Source: Triticum aestivum (lineage: Eukaryota; Streptophyta; Magnoliopsida; Poales; Poaceae). From it: a stretch of DNA of 64,000 nucleotides. A model generated the notes under the pieces. The model made no database searches, had not been told where the DNA came from, and worked only from the letters and a program-made list of their open reading frames with translations. The translations under genes were made by a program, and so were the position numbers. The stretch spans positions 170,404,883 to 170,468,882 of the forward strand of contig NC_057807.1 in the NCBI RefSeq assembly GCF_018294505.1. The letters run 5' to 3'. Positions 34,523 through 47,104 of the stretch are shown here, piece after piece; the first letter of the stretch is position 1, and every line of letters begins with the position of its first letter.

Positions 34523-36951
34523 TCAATTCGACTGATTGTATTCCTCTTCAATGCCATCTAATAGGCTGTCTAGTTTACAGTCCTGCTGGGAATACTTTGC
34601 GGCCAACCCTACTTGGCCGTACACTAAGCTCACAGGGATCTCCTTCTCATCGGGTCCCACAGGTCCGACCTCGGCCATGTAGTTTGGGTCAGCCTTCGTG
34701 TACCGCGTCTTCACCATGGCCCAGGCCTCCCTGGCGCCTTGACGGCAGGCCGATATCTTCCAAAATCGGAAGCGCCACCGCGCTCCCTGAAGCCTCTTTG
34801 CAAGCTCTCCAAGGCCTTCGGGCAGGGACACAGATGGCCACAAGGCCTGGGCGACGCCTTTCATCACCTGCCGAACTCGTTCGTCCAGTTGTATGAGCTT
34901 GGGAAGAAGGTCACCCGTAGAACCGGGCATTTCCTCTACAGGACGACATGTGAGCATACCTACAGACATAACTTTGTTAGTCGACTTCCTCACCGAACTC
35001 TTTTTTCAAAGTTCGTTCAAGCACTTACTAAACATGTCGCATCGAAGCCGCCGATTCTCCTTAACGGAGTCAAACAGCTGGGCACGAACATCCTTTAGAT
35101 CCTCACCCATCTAGGTGTTGGCATCTTGGAGATTATTTTTCTCCTGCCTCACCCTCGTAAGTATGTTCTCGCCGGCCTTTAACCGGTGCAATAGTTGTTG
35201 CTTGTCCGGATCTACCCCGGCGCCATCTGCAATGTTATTGTCAGACTTATACACATGCCGCACTTCACAAACTACTTATCTTTTGAAGCATAAATTACTA
35301 GAGGGGGTCTCTTTGGCTTCCCCCGCCGCGGCTAGTGCGGCCTCAAGTTCGGCTTTGCACTCATCCAGCTCCTGGGACAGTTGGGTATTCTTTTCTGTAA
35401 GATCCTGCATAATAAATGATCCTTAAATCAGTTATTCTAACTATTTCAAGTCTCGGGGGCTACTGGCATATATAACTATCAAATTTTCTCACCCGTATGT
35501 CTTTTTCATACTGCTCCGTGGCTCTGGCTAGACCATTTTGAGCGGCACGGAGGTGCGCATCTCCCGAATTGAAGGCATCCAATGCCTCTGGGGAGAAACA
35601 TGCGTCACGAAGAACTGTCCGGCGACGCCTGTGATTCATGGCACTCTCCACCTCGGAATTGGTGGCAGATAACCTGTCGGTTTCCTCTGTCGGAGGAGCG
35701 TCCGACGCACGCCTCGTGTCCGCCTCCGCTGCTGGACCTGGCGTTGGAGCCTGGCTGACGGAGGCTCGATGGGCAACCTCTCCGGATACAGTCCGGCGAG
35801 CGCTCTTTTTCCTGAAAAGAGCACAAGTGTTAGTATGCCTTCTGGGAATAAAACCTGGGAGTAAGATGACACGCCATACCGTTGCGTCGGCGTCTCAATC
35901 CGGACCGCACTCCTTTTCAGCCTGCTGGGCCTTGTTGTTCCTTGTTGACTAGCCGTCGCAGGCTCGGCCTTCCGCCTCAAGGACTTCCACTGCGAAACAC
36001 CATTTGTATACGGTGATTAAAAATAAGCATGGATGGGTCATTTTCAAAGTATTGGGACTTCGGTCTCAGTTACCTGTGAGGCTGGAAGTATTATGGGGTA
36101 ATCGGCCGTAATGGCGACCAATGCATTATCGATACTCAGTTGGTGAAATACCCCGTCAATCAGCTCCACCGATATGTCCGGGTCCTCTTGGGAGGCCGGA
36201 TCGAGGAACCGTTCCGGATCCTCGGGTTGTTGAGGCGGGCTGTTTATATCCCTTACGGCCTGGCGCAATTCCTGCGTCGAAATCGCAAAATGAGATACTT
36301 GACTATGGGAATATGGATCGGATGGGCAAAAAGAAATGTCCGCTTACCCAGCTTGGAGGATTGTACATAGAAAATCCGTCCCGCGGATTGATGCGGAGAA
36401 ATTCCTCCTCTTCTCCCTTGTACAATGCGGACAAGATCTTCATCAGATCGGCGATCGATCCCGGCCCCTTACGGCCGCAGCAGGTGGCATCATCCTCCCA
36501 CGTTGAAATCCCACATGGGGTGGCCTCTATACTTGAGCGGCTGCACCCCCCGCATAATGCATGTGTCCATGACCCCAATCATGGTCAGTCCAGAATGAGC
36601 TAACAACCTAATTCGGCTCATCAGGGAAAGGACGTCCCTGTCATTTTCCTTCTAAGGGCTCCGCGGATGCCAGCTTAGGCGTTTCTTCAAAGGAGCATCC
36701 TTGAACTCAGGGAGGCCGATCCGAACAGGGTCCGGCAGGGGGACATCTTCTATATAAAACCATTCCGAAGGCCAGTCTTCGGACGCCTTATTCGGGGTTC
36801 CGGATAGATATCCGGTCCGAGCGATGCGCCATAGTTCGGCTCCGCCCGCTTGATATATTGACCCCTCTTGAGAACGGGGCACAAGGCAGAACATCTTCTT
36901 CCATAGCGCAAAATGAGCCTCGATGCCCAAAAACAGCTCGCAAAGGGCCAC
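34523..36951 (-). pseudogene. Element E antisense gene (Transposase_28-like), N-terminally truncated
   Basis: Multi-exon gene on the strand opposite to pol. First recognisable exon (36951 to about 36350): ALCELFLGIEAHFALWKKMF, WPSEWFYIEDV and LPEFKDAPLKKRLSW, the 'putative gypsy type transposon' domain, ending at an AAGCTGG/GTAAGC donor-like junction near 36348. Another donor-like CAG/GTAACT is near 36072. Middle parts (35460-35980) are helical and charged. The last exon (34993-34523) reads LPKLIQLDERVRQVMKGVAQ, REAWAMVKTRYTKADPNYM and ends YNQSN. The N-terminal start seen in B is missing here. Role unknown; the position between integrase and LTR is as in B. Confidence 0.72.
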
Positions 36952-37216
36952 GATTCAGATCTAGATCCTCTTCTCCTTTATAGGCAGCTCATTTGCGTAG
37001 CTAGGGGGGTAAATGTAAAAATACCCTGCCTTTTTGCATTCGTTCAACACATGGAAGATGGCCATTATTGGGCGTGTAAGCCAAGGAGCGCAATATTTAC
37101 GAGAAGCCGGACGCTATTCAATAGGTACACAGGATTTGGAGAAGAACCCGCCTTGCAATGTCGAAGACAATCTACGCGACGGACTCATCGCCATTGAAGC
37201 CTGGTTCGGGGGCTAC
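36952..37216 (+). other. Element E 3' end with polypurine tract
   Basis: Ends GGTTCGGGGGCTAC immediately before the LTR, a purine-rich plus-strand primer. The part before 37140 should contain the start of the antisense gene by comparison with B, but it does not; it has been replaced or deleted. Confidence 0.65.
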
Positions 37217-37660
37217 TGAGGGAGTCCCGGATTAGGGGGTGTCCGGATAGCCAAACTATCACCTTTGGCCGGACTCCTAGACTATGAAGAAACAAGATTG
37301 AAGACTTCGTCCCGTGTCCGGATGGGACTTTCCTGGGCGTGGAAGGCAAGCTTGGCGATACGGATATGCAGATCTCCTACCATTGTAACCGACTCTGTGT
37401 AACCCTAACCCTCTTCGGTGCCTATATAAACCGGAGGGTTTTAGTCCGTAGGACGAACAACAATCATACCATAGGCTAGCTTCTAGGGTTTAGCCTCTCT
37501 GATCTCGTGGTAGATCTACTCTTGTACTACCCATATCATCAATATTAATGAAGCAGGAGTAGGGTTTTACCTCCATCGAGAGGGCCCGAACCTGGGTAAA
37601 AAAATCGTGTCCCTTGTCTCCTGTTACCATCCGCCTAGACGCACAGTTCGGGACCCTCTA
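37217..37660 (+). repeat. Element E 3' LTR, first part
   Basis: Aligns to positions 1-444 of the 5' LTR with few differences. It is interrupted at 37660 by F after CTCTA. The remaining 29 bases are at 47105-47133. Confidence 0.92.
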
Positions 37661-39050
37661 TGTGACAACCAAAAATTTGACCTTGTTTTATTAATTAAAA
37701 TTTTGCCAAGAAATTAAAACTTATATTTTCTAGGCTCCCTTTTTATTTTTGAACCTTTTTCTCCCTTGCTATTATGGAGTTTTCCCCATAGAGAAAACTT
37801 TTCAAATATGTTATTAGACTTGTTTAACCTCTCAAGAAAAACTTTTCTTTTATTAGTAGAACTAATTACATAATTAATTTGCTTGATCTTTATTTTCTTG
37901 AAAAATGGTTTTTCAAGGTTATATGGCCATATTTGAACTATAACCATTTGATAAATTCACTTAAAATTCCAACCAAAATTTGGAGATGTCAGGTGATGTT
38001 TTTAAATCACTTTTATGCAAAAAGATATTTCTTTCATTGAATACTTTGAGCTCTATCCCAAGTTTTCAAATTTGCACTACAACCTATTTATTTATTTCTT
38101 TAAAACTTCTACCAAAATTTTGGGATGTCAGTGGGAGCATATTATTCAGCTTTATGCAAAAACCCAGCTATGTTCTTTGAAAAATTTGAGTGAATCATCC
38201 TCATTTCCATTCTGGTCCAACTTGCTCCTTTTGCTGTGATTCCTTTTCCTACTTGTAGTACACCTTACAAAACCCCAATGTCCAGGAGCATGCACCCATT
38301 GGATCAATTTTGTTTCATGAAGTGATGCCATTTGTCTCCTGTCCAGAATTGAGTTTTTGCAAAACTTGCACTAACAAGTTTCTCCTTTTAACAAACTAAC
38401 CTCACCACCCTCTCATGCATCTAAAGAGACCCCACTCTGGAAGTTTTGGCCACTCCATGAAATGCCTAAGTGCACCTGGCATTTTGTCAAACACCTTTTG
38501 GGCATGATCAGCTTTTACATGAGTTTTGGTTTGCACTGTGGACTTGATCCCCTGACCAAACCAGCATGTCTAGTGGTTTTGCCCTAGTCTATTACCCCAC
38601 CCTGCTAACCCTCTTGTGGTTTAAAGCCCCCTACCTTGTAATGGCATTTCGTCGAGCACATTCCGTGTGTGCACTGGGCACGCCCAGAGCGCGAGCGGAG
38701 CACACATTTTGCATGTGCCTCGCCTGAACCGCCGCGTCTCGCCCCGCACTCACTCCGGTCCGTGACCGACCGCAGCCAGCACGTCGTGTCCCCTTCTGCA
38801 CCCCACGAGCCCCGCAGCCCCTCGCCATGTCTCCGGCAGGCCAGCAGCTAGCCTCCACTGCCACCCGACAGCTCCTGCGCTAGCCAGCACCACCCAAGCC
38901 ACCCCCGCTCGCTAGCTCTCCCTTGGAGCAGTAGCTGCTCATCCGCTAGCTCCTGCTGCCATCCCCAGCCTCGCCACGATGCCCTGCAGCTACAGAACGT
39001 CGGTCGCCGACGAGCTCATCCATTGCCGCCGCGAACCGACGTGGGAGCAC

Positions 39051-39057
39051 TATAAAA
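39051..39057 (+). promoter_or_regulatory. TATA box in F 5' LTR
   Basis: GAGCACTATAAAAGGAAG, with the identical site in the 3' LTR at 44206-44212. It puts U3 at about 1.4 kb and R-U5 at about 2.9 kb, so the tandem repeats would be in the transcribed leader. Confidence 0.65.
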
Positions 39058-40949
39058 GGAAGCCCCTCGAGCCCTCCGAGCACACAAGCAGCCTCACACC
39101 GTACTCCTGGTGCCCCCATTGCCGTCAATTGGAAAGAAATAGGCCATCTTCCCCCACTCCGGCCAGTCCGGTCACCGCCGCCTCCCGGCTCTGTTCGGCG
39201 CAACCAGGGCCTCCCCCTCTCCACTCTCTCCACCAGGAACCCCCTCACCCTCTCGTGAGTACGCCCCCCTACTCAATCTTGATCGGGGCTCACCGCGGGC
39301 AAAATCTCACTTTTTCCGACGACCACCGTCCGCCGCGGAGCTCGCCGCCGGCAGCTCCGTCCACCCCAGAGAACAAAACAACCACCGGAGTGACCGCCTC
39401 GACCCCCTGAGCCTATGGATGACATCTGTTTATTGAGCGGTGCCGCCGTTCGCCGGCGAGCGTCGCCGGAGTCTCGCCCCTCCTCCTCGGGCAGAGGAAG
39501 AGGAGGGAAGTGGACTAGTCAAACCTGACCAGTGGGCCAGGCGGGCCCACTGTCAGTGACTCAGGCGCAGTCCATGCTGGATAAGTGAAAGCGTATTTCC
39601 AGAATATGCTTTCGACGTGTACGTATTTATTTGAAACGTTTTTCTTTTCTGTTTTATTTTAAATAACAGATTTGACTAAACTTTGACTAGCTGTAACTTT
39701 TTAAATATAACTCCAAATGGATTGATTCTTTTTCATACCTCTCCCAAATATTGTCTAGTTTATTTTAAGATTTATTTGAAAAAATTTCAAACAACTTTTT
39801 GTGCTGTTTTGAATTGGTGTGTTGATTCAAATTTTATTTAAAATAGGACTTTGGAGAGAGAGAAGCAAACTTTCAAAAGTTTTCGAGTGCACCCTGCCTT
39901 TCCACATATTGAAGGCAAGCATTCTGAACCCTGGCATAATATTTTTGGTGTGTTCATCGACACGTTTATAACACCACCTCATTTCGAAGGACTTGTTATT
40001 TCATGTGATATGATCATTTGCATGGATGCATATTAGTGATTTCCATGCTGTTGGAAATGAACACACTTGTGATGATAATCATCCTCATGTGCCTTGCATG
40101 CATGCCGGAAGGAATCCGGGAAAGCCTCTGCCTTGGGTAGGCGTGAGCTTGTCGCTGGTCTCCGTCGGGACGGTTATGTCCGGTATGGCATAGTAAGGTA
40201 TAATGAGCGGTGATTCTGTTGGTTGAAATATAATTGTTATACATGTCATGCAGGAAATTATAAACCTCCTGAGTCGACCGTGGATCGAGTCTTGATCCAG
40301 TAACCCCCACACTTGTTTCGTGCTACCACTTGTCCTTGCCACAGGTAGGGTACGGTTCAGTAATTTGTCAACCCCTTTCTAGCACACACCGTACAGAGGG
40401 GCCGGGATGAGGGTACCAAGGCCATGGATTAAAGCCAGTCATCCGGTCAGGGGGCATGGGTGTTTCGGTTGTAGCCGAAGGGATAGCTTCCCCAGTTTTG
40501 CGCGCGGTATAAATTTTTTGATCCCATGCTAATCGAGGTTGTAGCCTCCCCACTTAGAGTTTTGCTTAACGAGTGTCGTGGGTGATTCCAGACACCGGTA
40601 AGTTAAGCTGGTGTGTGCATGTCAGGTGTGTTTTCATTTAAAAGACCGTAGCCGGAATTAGTCTTGATGGACTAAAGGAATCCGTTACTCGTGGGTAAAG
40701 AGTACACCCTCTACAGAGATTAAACCTATTCGAATAGCCGGGTCCATGGTTAAGGACTACAGTCTGGGTCGGGTCAACTGTCGGTCTTAGTGTCGGTCTT
40801 CGGAGGAGAAACTACTAAACCAAAACGTGGATCATGACTGATGACTTGTGATAACTATGTTTATTATGGACTAACCCATTATATTATTTGGATTATTGAG
40901 TATCCCTGGGACGGTTCTACCTCCTGGATAATCAATGTGATTATTTATC

Positions 40950-41437
40950 CTATAAGCCCTTTATGTGGTGTCGCTGAGACTCCTGACTGTGGCATTGCTT
41001 GTTATTCACTTTCGATATAAGCCCTTTCTGCGATGTCGCTCAGACGTCTGACTATGGCACGCTTGTTATTATTTTGATATAAGCCCTTTCTGCGATGTCT
41101 CTCAGACGTCCGACTGTGGCACGCTTGTTATTATTTTGATATAAGCCCTTTCTGCGATGTCGCTCAGACGTCCGACTGTGGCATGCTTGTTATTATTTTG
41201 ATATAAGCCCTTTCTACGATGTCGCTCAGACGTCCGACTGTGGCACGCTTGTTATTATTTTGATATAAGCCCTTTCTGCGATGTCGCTCAGACGTCCGAA
41301 TGTGGCACGCTTGTTATTTATTTCGATATAAGCCCTTTCTGCGATGTCGCTCCGACGTCCGACTATGGCACGCATGTCATTTACTCTTCGATATAAGCCC
41401 TTTATGTGGTGTCGCACAGACGCCCGACTGCGGCATT
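40950..41437 (+). repeat. 62 bp tandem repeats in F 5' LTR
   Basis: About eight units of GATATAAGCCCTTTCTGCGA followed by a TGTCGCTCAGACGTCCGACT block. Starts at about 41014, 41076, 41138, 41200, 41262, 41325 and 41390, plus a degenerate first unit at 40950. Period is 62 with one 63 and a longer last step. First and last units share a TTTATGTGGTGTCGC variant, so inner units were amplified between diverged ends. Confidence 0.92.
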
Positions 41438-41968
41438 TTATTTCCATTCCATTATTGATTATTCGTGTTGCATATAAATAACTTGCTTGCTTGCATCAGA
41501 GATTTTTTTTTATGACTGACGATATAATCATAGAATATTTCAGCACACAATTATCATTTATATTATACCCGTGTTCACATTGTTTGCGAGTACATTCAAA
41601 GTACTCACTGGCTTGTCCCTGGCTATTTTCTTGGCCAGATTTCTTGCTTGGAGAGGAGCGACGCGATAACAGCCATGGAACCTAAGCAACGATGATAGCA
41701 GCCTCGTGAAGATAGGAGTTAACCTGGTCAGGTGTTCCTGTTGGGAAATGGAGTCCCCTAGACGCCGATGATTTCAGACCGCTTCCTCCATCAACCACTA
41801 GAACCATTTGTTGTACTCACAGGCGATAATGGTCTTGTACTACATATGTTGGATTTGCTTGGAATTTCTATATCAAGTTGGTGCCTCATCAGCTAACCGT
41901 TATCCTGGGGCCGGTGAGCACAACGGCCATTTTCTGGAATTTAATACCCGGAAAAACCGGTCATGACA

Positions 41969-42777
41969 AACTTGGTATCATAGCCAGGCTGACCATTGGC
42001 TAATCCTATCTTAGCCCGGTCGAAAAACCTAGGAAAACCAACCCACCAGACCCTAGCCAAAACCCAGCCAAGCTTCCCGTGCAGGATAGCCACACAGTGA
42101 CCCCGAAACTTTTGGCAGTTGGTTTCCAACCTATCAGCCTAGCCTGTCAATCACGCGCCAGTGACCGACAAATAATCTGTCTTATTCGCAAGCGTGCGAA
42201 GGAAGACTTCATTCCCTTTTTCTATAAAAAGAGCACGCTAGCCTCAACAGAGCACAGCCCCGGCCATCAACCAAAATACCTTCATGACCCCAGAAGTGCT
42301 TCGTCGCCTTTTGGGAACACGCTCCAACGGGATTGTGGCCAACAATCCCCGAGATGGTCATCATCGCTACCCCGACCCTGTAGCCCCTCAACCCCCTCTA
42401 CCAGATCACGACGGTGAAAACCGTGGAGAAACCTCGACGTCCGCAAGGCAAGCCCGCTTAGATATGAACGAGGTAGACCGAGTCGCTCGAGTAGTACCGA
42501 GTCTTAGTATGTCCTCGCCTTGTAACTATGTGATCCTATATCGCCATAATTAAATACTGTTTGCCTGTGCATCCCTATTTTCGTCATAAGTCATGCATGA
42601 GTATGTTGATGTGCGACTGCATTTTTATCCCGGGCGTAGCTGCCAACCTCGACGACGCAAGTTTGTGCTATGAATAAATCTTTTGTTTCCAACTCACAGG
42701 AAAGATATTTTCAAAACAACTCTTAACAAATCTCGAGGACGAGATTTTCTTTTAAGGGGGGTAGTGTTGTGACACCC
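41969..42777 (+). other. Element F internal region with primer site and purine tract
   Basis: Primer site TGGTATCATAGCC at 41973-41985, one mismatch from the initiator-Met type. A short frame at 42284-42553 (89 codons, MTPEVLRRLLGTRSNG) is in the gag position but I see no gag motif. Before the 3' LTR, TCTCGAGGACGAGATT (42741-42756) and TTTAAGGGGGGTAGTG form the end of a former pol and the polypurine tract. No protease, RT or integrase. Confidence 0.85.
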
Positions 42778-45700
42778 AAAATTTTGACCTTGTTTTATTA
42801 ATTAAAATTTTGCCAAGAAATTAAAACTTATATTTTCTGGGCTCCCTTTTTATTTTTGAACCTTTTTCTCCCTTGCTATTATGGAGTTTTCCCCATAGAG
42901 AAAACTTTTCAAATATGTTATTGGACTTGTTTAACCTCTCAAGAAAAACTTTTCTTTTATTAGTAGAACTAATTACATAATTAATTTGCTTGATCTTTAT
43001 TTTCTTGAAAAATGGTTTTTCAAGGTTATATGGCCATATTTGAACTATAACCATTTGATAAATTCACTTAAAATTCCAACCAAAATTTGGAAATGTCAGG
43101 TGATGTTTTTAAATCACTTTTATGCAAAAAGATATTTCTTTCATTTAATACTTTGAGCTCTATCCCAAGTTTTCAAATCTGGTCTAGAGGACAGTTTTGC
43201 ACTACAACCTATTTATTTATTTCTTTAAAACTTCTACCAAAATTTTGGGATGTCAGTGGGAGCATATTATTCAGCTTTATGCAAAAACCCAGCTATGTTC
43301 TTTGAAAAATTTGAGTGAATCATCCTCATTTCCATTCTGGTCCAACTTGAGGTTTTGTACTACAACTATATTTTAACTTGCTCCTTTTGTTGTGATTCCT
43401 TTTCCTACTTATAGTACACCTTACTAAACCCCTATCTCCAGGAGCATGCACCCATTGGATCATTTTTGGTTCATGAAGTGATGCCATTTTTCTCCAGTCC
43501 AGAATTGAGTTTTTGCAAAACTTGCACTAACAAGTTTCTCCTTTTAACAAACTAACCTCACCACCCTCTCATGCATCTAAAGAGACCCCACTCTGGAAGT
43601 TTTGGCCACTCCAAGAAATGCCTAAGTGCCCCTGGCATTTTGTCAAACACCTTTTGGGCATGATCAGTTTTGACATGAGTTTTGGTTTGCACTGTGGGCT
43701 TGATCCCCTGACCAAACCAGCATGTCCAGTGGTTTTTCCCTAGTCTATTACCCCAACCTACTAACCCTCTTGTGCTTTAAAGCCCCCTAGCTTGTAATGG
43801 CATTTCGTCGAGCACGTTCCGTGCGTGCACTGGGCACGCCCCAAGCGCGAGCGGAGCACGCATTTTGCACGTGCCATGCCCGAACCGCCGCGTCTCGCCC
43901 CGCACTCACTCCGGTCCGTGACCGACCGCAGCCAGCACGCCGTGTCCCCTTCTGCACCCCACGAGCCCCGCAGCCCCTCGCCACGTCTCCGGCAGGCCAA
44001 CAGCTAGCCGCCCTGCCGCCCGACAGCTCCTGCGCTAGCCAGCACCGCCCAAGCCACCCCCGCTCGCCAGCTCGCCCTTGGAGTAGTAGCCGCTCGTCCG
44101 CTAGCTCCTGCCGCCATCCCCAGCCTCGCCACGATGCCCTGCAGCTACAGAACGTCGGTCGCCGACGAGCTCATCCATTGCCGCCACGAACCGACGTGGG
44201 AGCACTATAAAAGGAAGCCCCTCGAGCCCTCCGAGCACACAAGCAGCCTCGCACCATACTCCTGGTGCCCCCATTGCCGTCAATTGGAAAGAAATAGGCC
44301 GTCTTCCCCCACTCCGGCCAGTCCGGCCACCGCCGCCTCCCGGCTCCGTTCGGCGCAACCAGGGCCTCCCCCTCTCCACTCTCTCCACCAGGAACCCCCT
44401 CACCCTCTCGTGAGTCCATCACCCTACTCAATCTTGATCGGGACTCGCCGCGGGCAAAATCTCACTTTTTCCGACGACCACCGTCCGCCGCGGAGCTCGC
44501 CGCCAGTAGCTCCGTCCACCCCGAAGAACAAAACAACCACCGGAGTGACCGCCTCGACCCCCTGAGCCCGTGGATGACCTCCGTTTATCGAGGCCGCCAT
44601 TCGCCGGCGAGCGTTGCCGGAGTCCCGCCCCTCCCTCTCGGGCGGGGGAAGAGGAGGGAAGTGGACTAGTCAAACTTGACCAGTGGGCCAGGCGGGCCCA
44701 CTGTCAGTGACTCAGGCGCAGTCCACGCTGGATAAGTGGAAGCGTATTTCCAGAATACGCTTTCGACGTGTACGTATTTATTCGAAACGTTTTTCTTTTC
44801 TGTTTTATTTTAAATAACAAATTTGACTAAACTTTGACTGGCTGTAACTTTTTAAATATAACTCCAAATGGATTGATTCTTTTTCCTTCCTCTCAAATAT
44901 TGTCTAGTTTATTTTAAGATTTATTTGAAAAAATTTCAAACAAGTTTTTGTGCTGTTTTGAATTTGTGTGTTGATTCAAATTTTATTTAAAATAGGACTT
45001 TTGAGAGAGAGAAGCAAACTTTCAAAAGTTTTGGAGTGCACCCTGCCTTTCCACATATTGAAGGCAAGCATTCTGAACCCCGGCATAATATTTTTGGTGT
45101 GTTCGTCGACACATTTATAACACCACCTCATTTCGAAGGACTTGTTATTTCATGTGATATGATCATATGCATGGATGCATATTAGTGATTTCCATGCTGT
45201 TGAAAATGAACACACTTGTGATGATAATCATCCTCATGTGCCTTGCATGCATGCCGGAAGGAATCCGGGAAAGCCTCTGCCTTGGGTAGGTGTGAGCTTG
45301 TCGCTGGTCTCCGTCGGGACGGTTATGTCCGGTATGGCATAGTAAGGTATAATGAGCGGTGATTCTGTTGGTTGAAATATAATTGTTATACATGTCATGC
45401 AGGAAATTATAAACCTCCTGAGTCGACCGTGGATCGAGTCTTGTTCCAGTAACCCCCACACTTGTTTCGTGCTACCACTTGTCCCTGCCACATGTAGGGT
45501 ACGGTTTAGTAATTTGTCAACCCCTTTCTAGCACACAATGTACAGAGGGGCCGGGATGAGGGTACCAAGGCCATTGATTAAAGCCAGTCATCCGATCAGG
45601 GGGCATGGGTGTTTCGGTTGTAGCCGAAGGGATAGCTTCCCCAGTTTTGCGCGCGGTATAAATTTTGTGATCCCATGCTAATTGAGGTTGTAGCCTCCCC

Positions 45701-47099
45701 ACTTAGAGTTTTGCTTAACGAGTGTCGTGGGTGATTCCAGACACCGGTAAGTTAAGCTGGTGTGTGCATGTCAGGTGTGTTTTCATTTAAAAGACCGTAG
45801 ACGGAATTAGTCTTGATGGACTAAAGGAATCCGTTACTCGAGGGTAAAGAGTACACCCTCTGCAGAGATTAAACCTATTCGAATAGCCGCGTCCATGGTT
45901 AAGGACTACAGTCTGTGTCGGGTCAAGTGTCGGTCTTAGTGTCGGTCTTCGTAGGAGAAACTACTAAACCAGAACATGGATCATGACTGATGACTTGTGA
46001 TAATTATGTTTATTATGGACTAACCCATTATATCATTTGGATTATTGAGTATCCCTGGGACGGTTCTACCTCCTGGATATTCAATGTGATTATTTATCCT
46101 ATAAGCCCTTTATGTGGTGTCGCTGAGACGCCCGACTGTGGCATTGCTTGTTATTTACTTTCGATATAAGCCCTTTCTGCGATGTCGCTCTGACGTCCGA
46201 CTATGGCACGCTTGTTATTATTTTGATATAAGCCCTTTCTGCGATGTCGCTCAGACGTCCGACTGTGGCACGCTTGCTATTATTTTGATATAAGCCCTTT
46301 CTGCGATGTCGCTCAGACATCCGACTGTGGCACGCTTGTTATTATTTTGATATAAGCCCTTTCTGCGATGTCGCTCAGACATCTGACTGTGGCACGCTTG
46401 TTATTATTTTTATATAAGCCCTTTCTGCGATGTCGCTCAGGCGTCAGACTATGGCACGCTTGTTATTTATTTTGATATAAGCCCTTTCTGCGATGTCGCT
46501 CCGACGTCCGACTGTGGCACGTATGTCATTTACTCTTCGATATAAGCCCTTTATGTGGTGTCGCACGGACGCCCGACTTCGGCATTTTATTTCCATTCCA
46601 TTATTGCTTATTCGTGTTGCATATAAATAACCTGCTTGCTTGCATCAGAGATTTTTTTTATGACTGACGATATGATCATAGAATATTTCAGCGCACAATT
46701 ATCATTCATAATGTTTGCGAGTACATTCAAAGTACTCACTGGCTTGTCCCTGGCTATTGTCTTGGCCAGATTTCTTGCTTGGAGAGGAGCGACGCGATGA
46801 CAGCCAGGGAACCTAAGCAACGATGATAGCAGCCTCATGAAGATAGGAGTTAACCTGGTCAGCTGTTCCTGTTGGGAAATGGAGTCCCCTAGACGCCGAT
46901 GATTTCATACCACTTCCGCCATCAACCACTAGAACCATTTGTTGTACTCACAGGCCATAATGGTCTTGTACTACATATGTTGGATTTGCTTGGAATTTCT
47001 ATATCAAGTTGGTGCCTCATCAGCTAACAGTTATCCTGGGGCTGGTGAGCACAACGGCCATTTTCTGGAATTTAATAGCCGGAAAAACCAGTCGTGACA
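42778..47099 (+). repeat. Element F 3' LTR (4322 bp)
   Basis: Starts TGTGACACCC and ends CAGTCGTGACA. Closely matches the 5' LTR throughout, including TATA (44206-44212), GC-rich block and tandem repeats. The differences are scattered substitutions, mostly transitions, and a few indels, so insertion is not recent but is much younger than G. Confidence 0.93.
46099..46586 (+). repeat. 62 bp tandem repeats in F 3' LTR
   Basis: Same number and order of units as 40950-41437. Unit-specific variants (TTTATGTGGTG end units, CACGTATGTCATTTACTC unit) are conserved between both LTRs, so the array predates insertion. Confidence 0.9.
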
Positions 47100-47104
47100 C
47101 CCTA

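Larger units (their letters stand above)
37661..41968 (+). repeat. Element F 5' LTR (4308 bp)
   Basis: Starts TGTGACAACC. AT-rich first 1 kb, then a GC-rich block (38630-39500), a TATA box at 39051-39057 (TATAAAA), and a tandem 62 bp repeat near the end. It ends CCGGTCATGACA. It lacks two short segments present in the 3' LTR (near 43186 and 43349). ORFs in the GC-rich block are copied in both LTRs but have no family features. Confidence 0.93.
37661..47099 (+). mobile_element. Element F: large retrotransposon derivative (non-autonomous)
   Basis: Two long LTRs (4308 and 4322 bp) with TGTGACA...TGACA ends flank an internal region of only 809 bp with a primer site and a purine tract but no gag-pol. 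Flanking five-mers are CTCTA (37656-37660) and CCCTA (47100-47104), one transition apart. The uninterrupted E 5' LTR has CCCCTACCC at this position. Total 9.4 kb, over 90% LTR. It must have been moved by another element's proteins. The bases before its purine tract are shared with G, which suggests a chromovirus helper. Confidence 0.93.

Noticed and set aside
38631..39410. 143-codon and 100-codon ORFs repeated at 43797-44565
   Set aside because: Conserved only because they are in both LTRs of F; Pro/Ser/Arg-rich shadow frames around a TATA box.
40950..41437. Regularly spaced repeats resembling a CRISPR array
   Set aside because: The 62 bp units are contiguous without unique spacers, occur in a plant LTR and are duplicated in the partner LTR.
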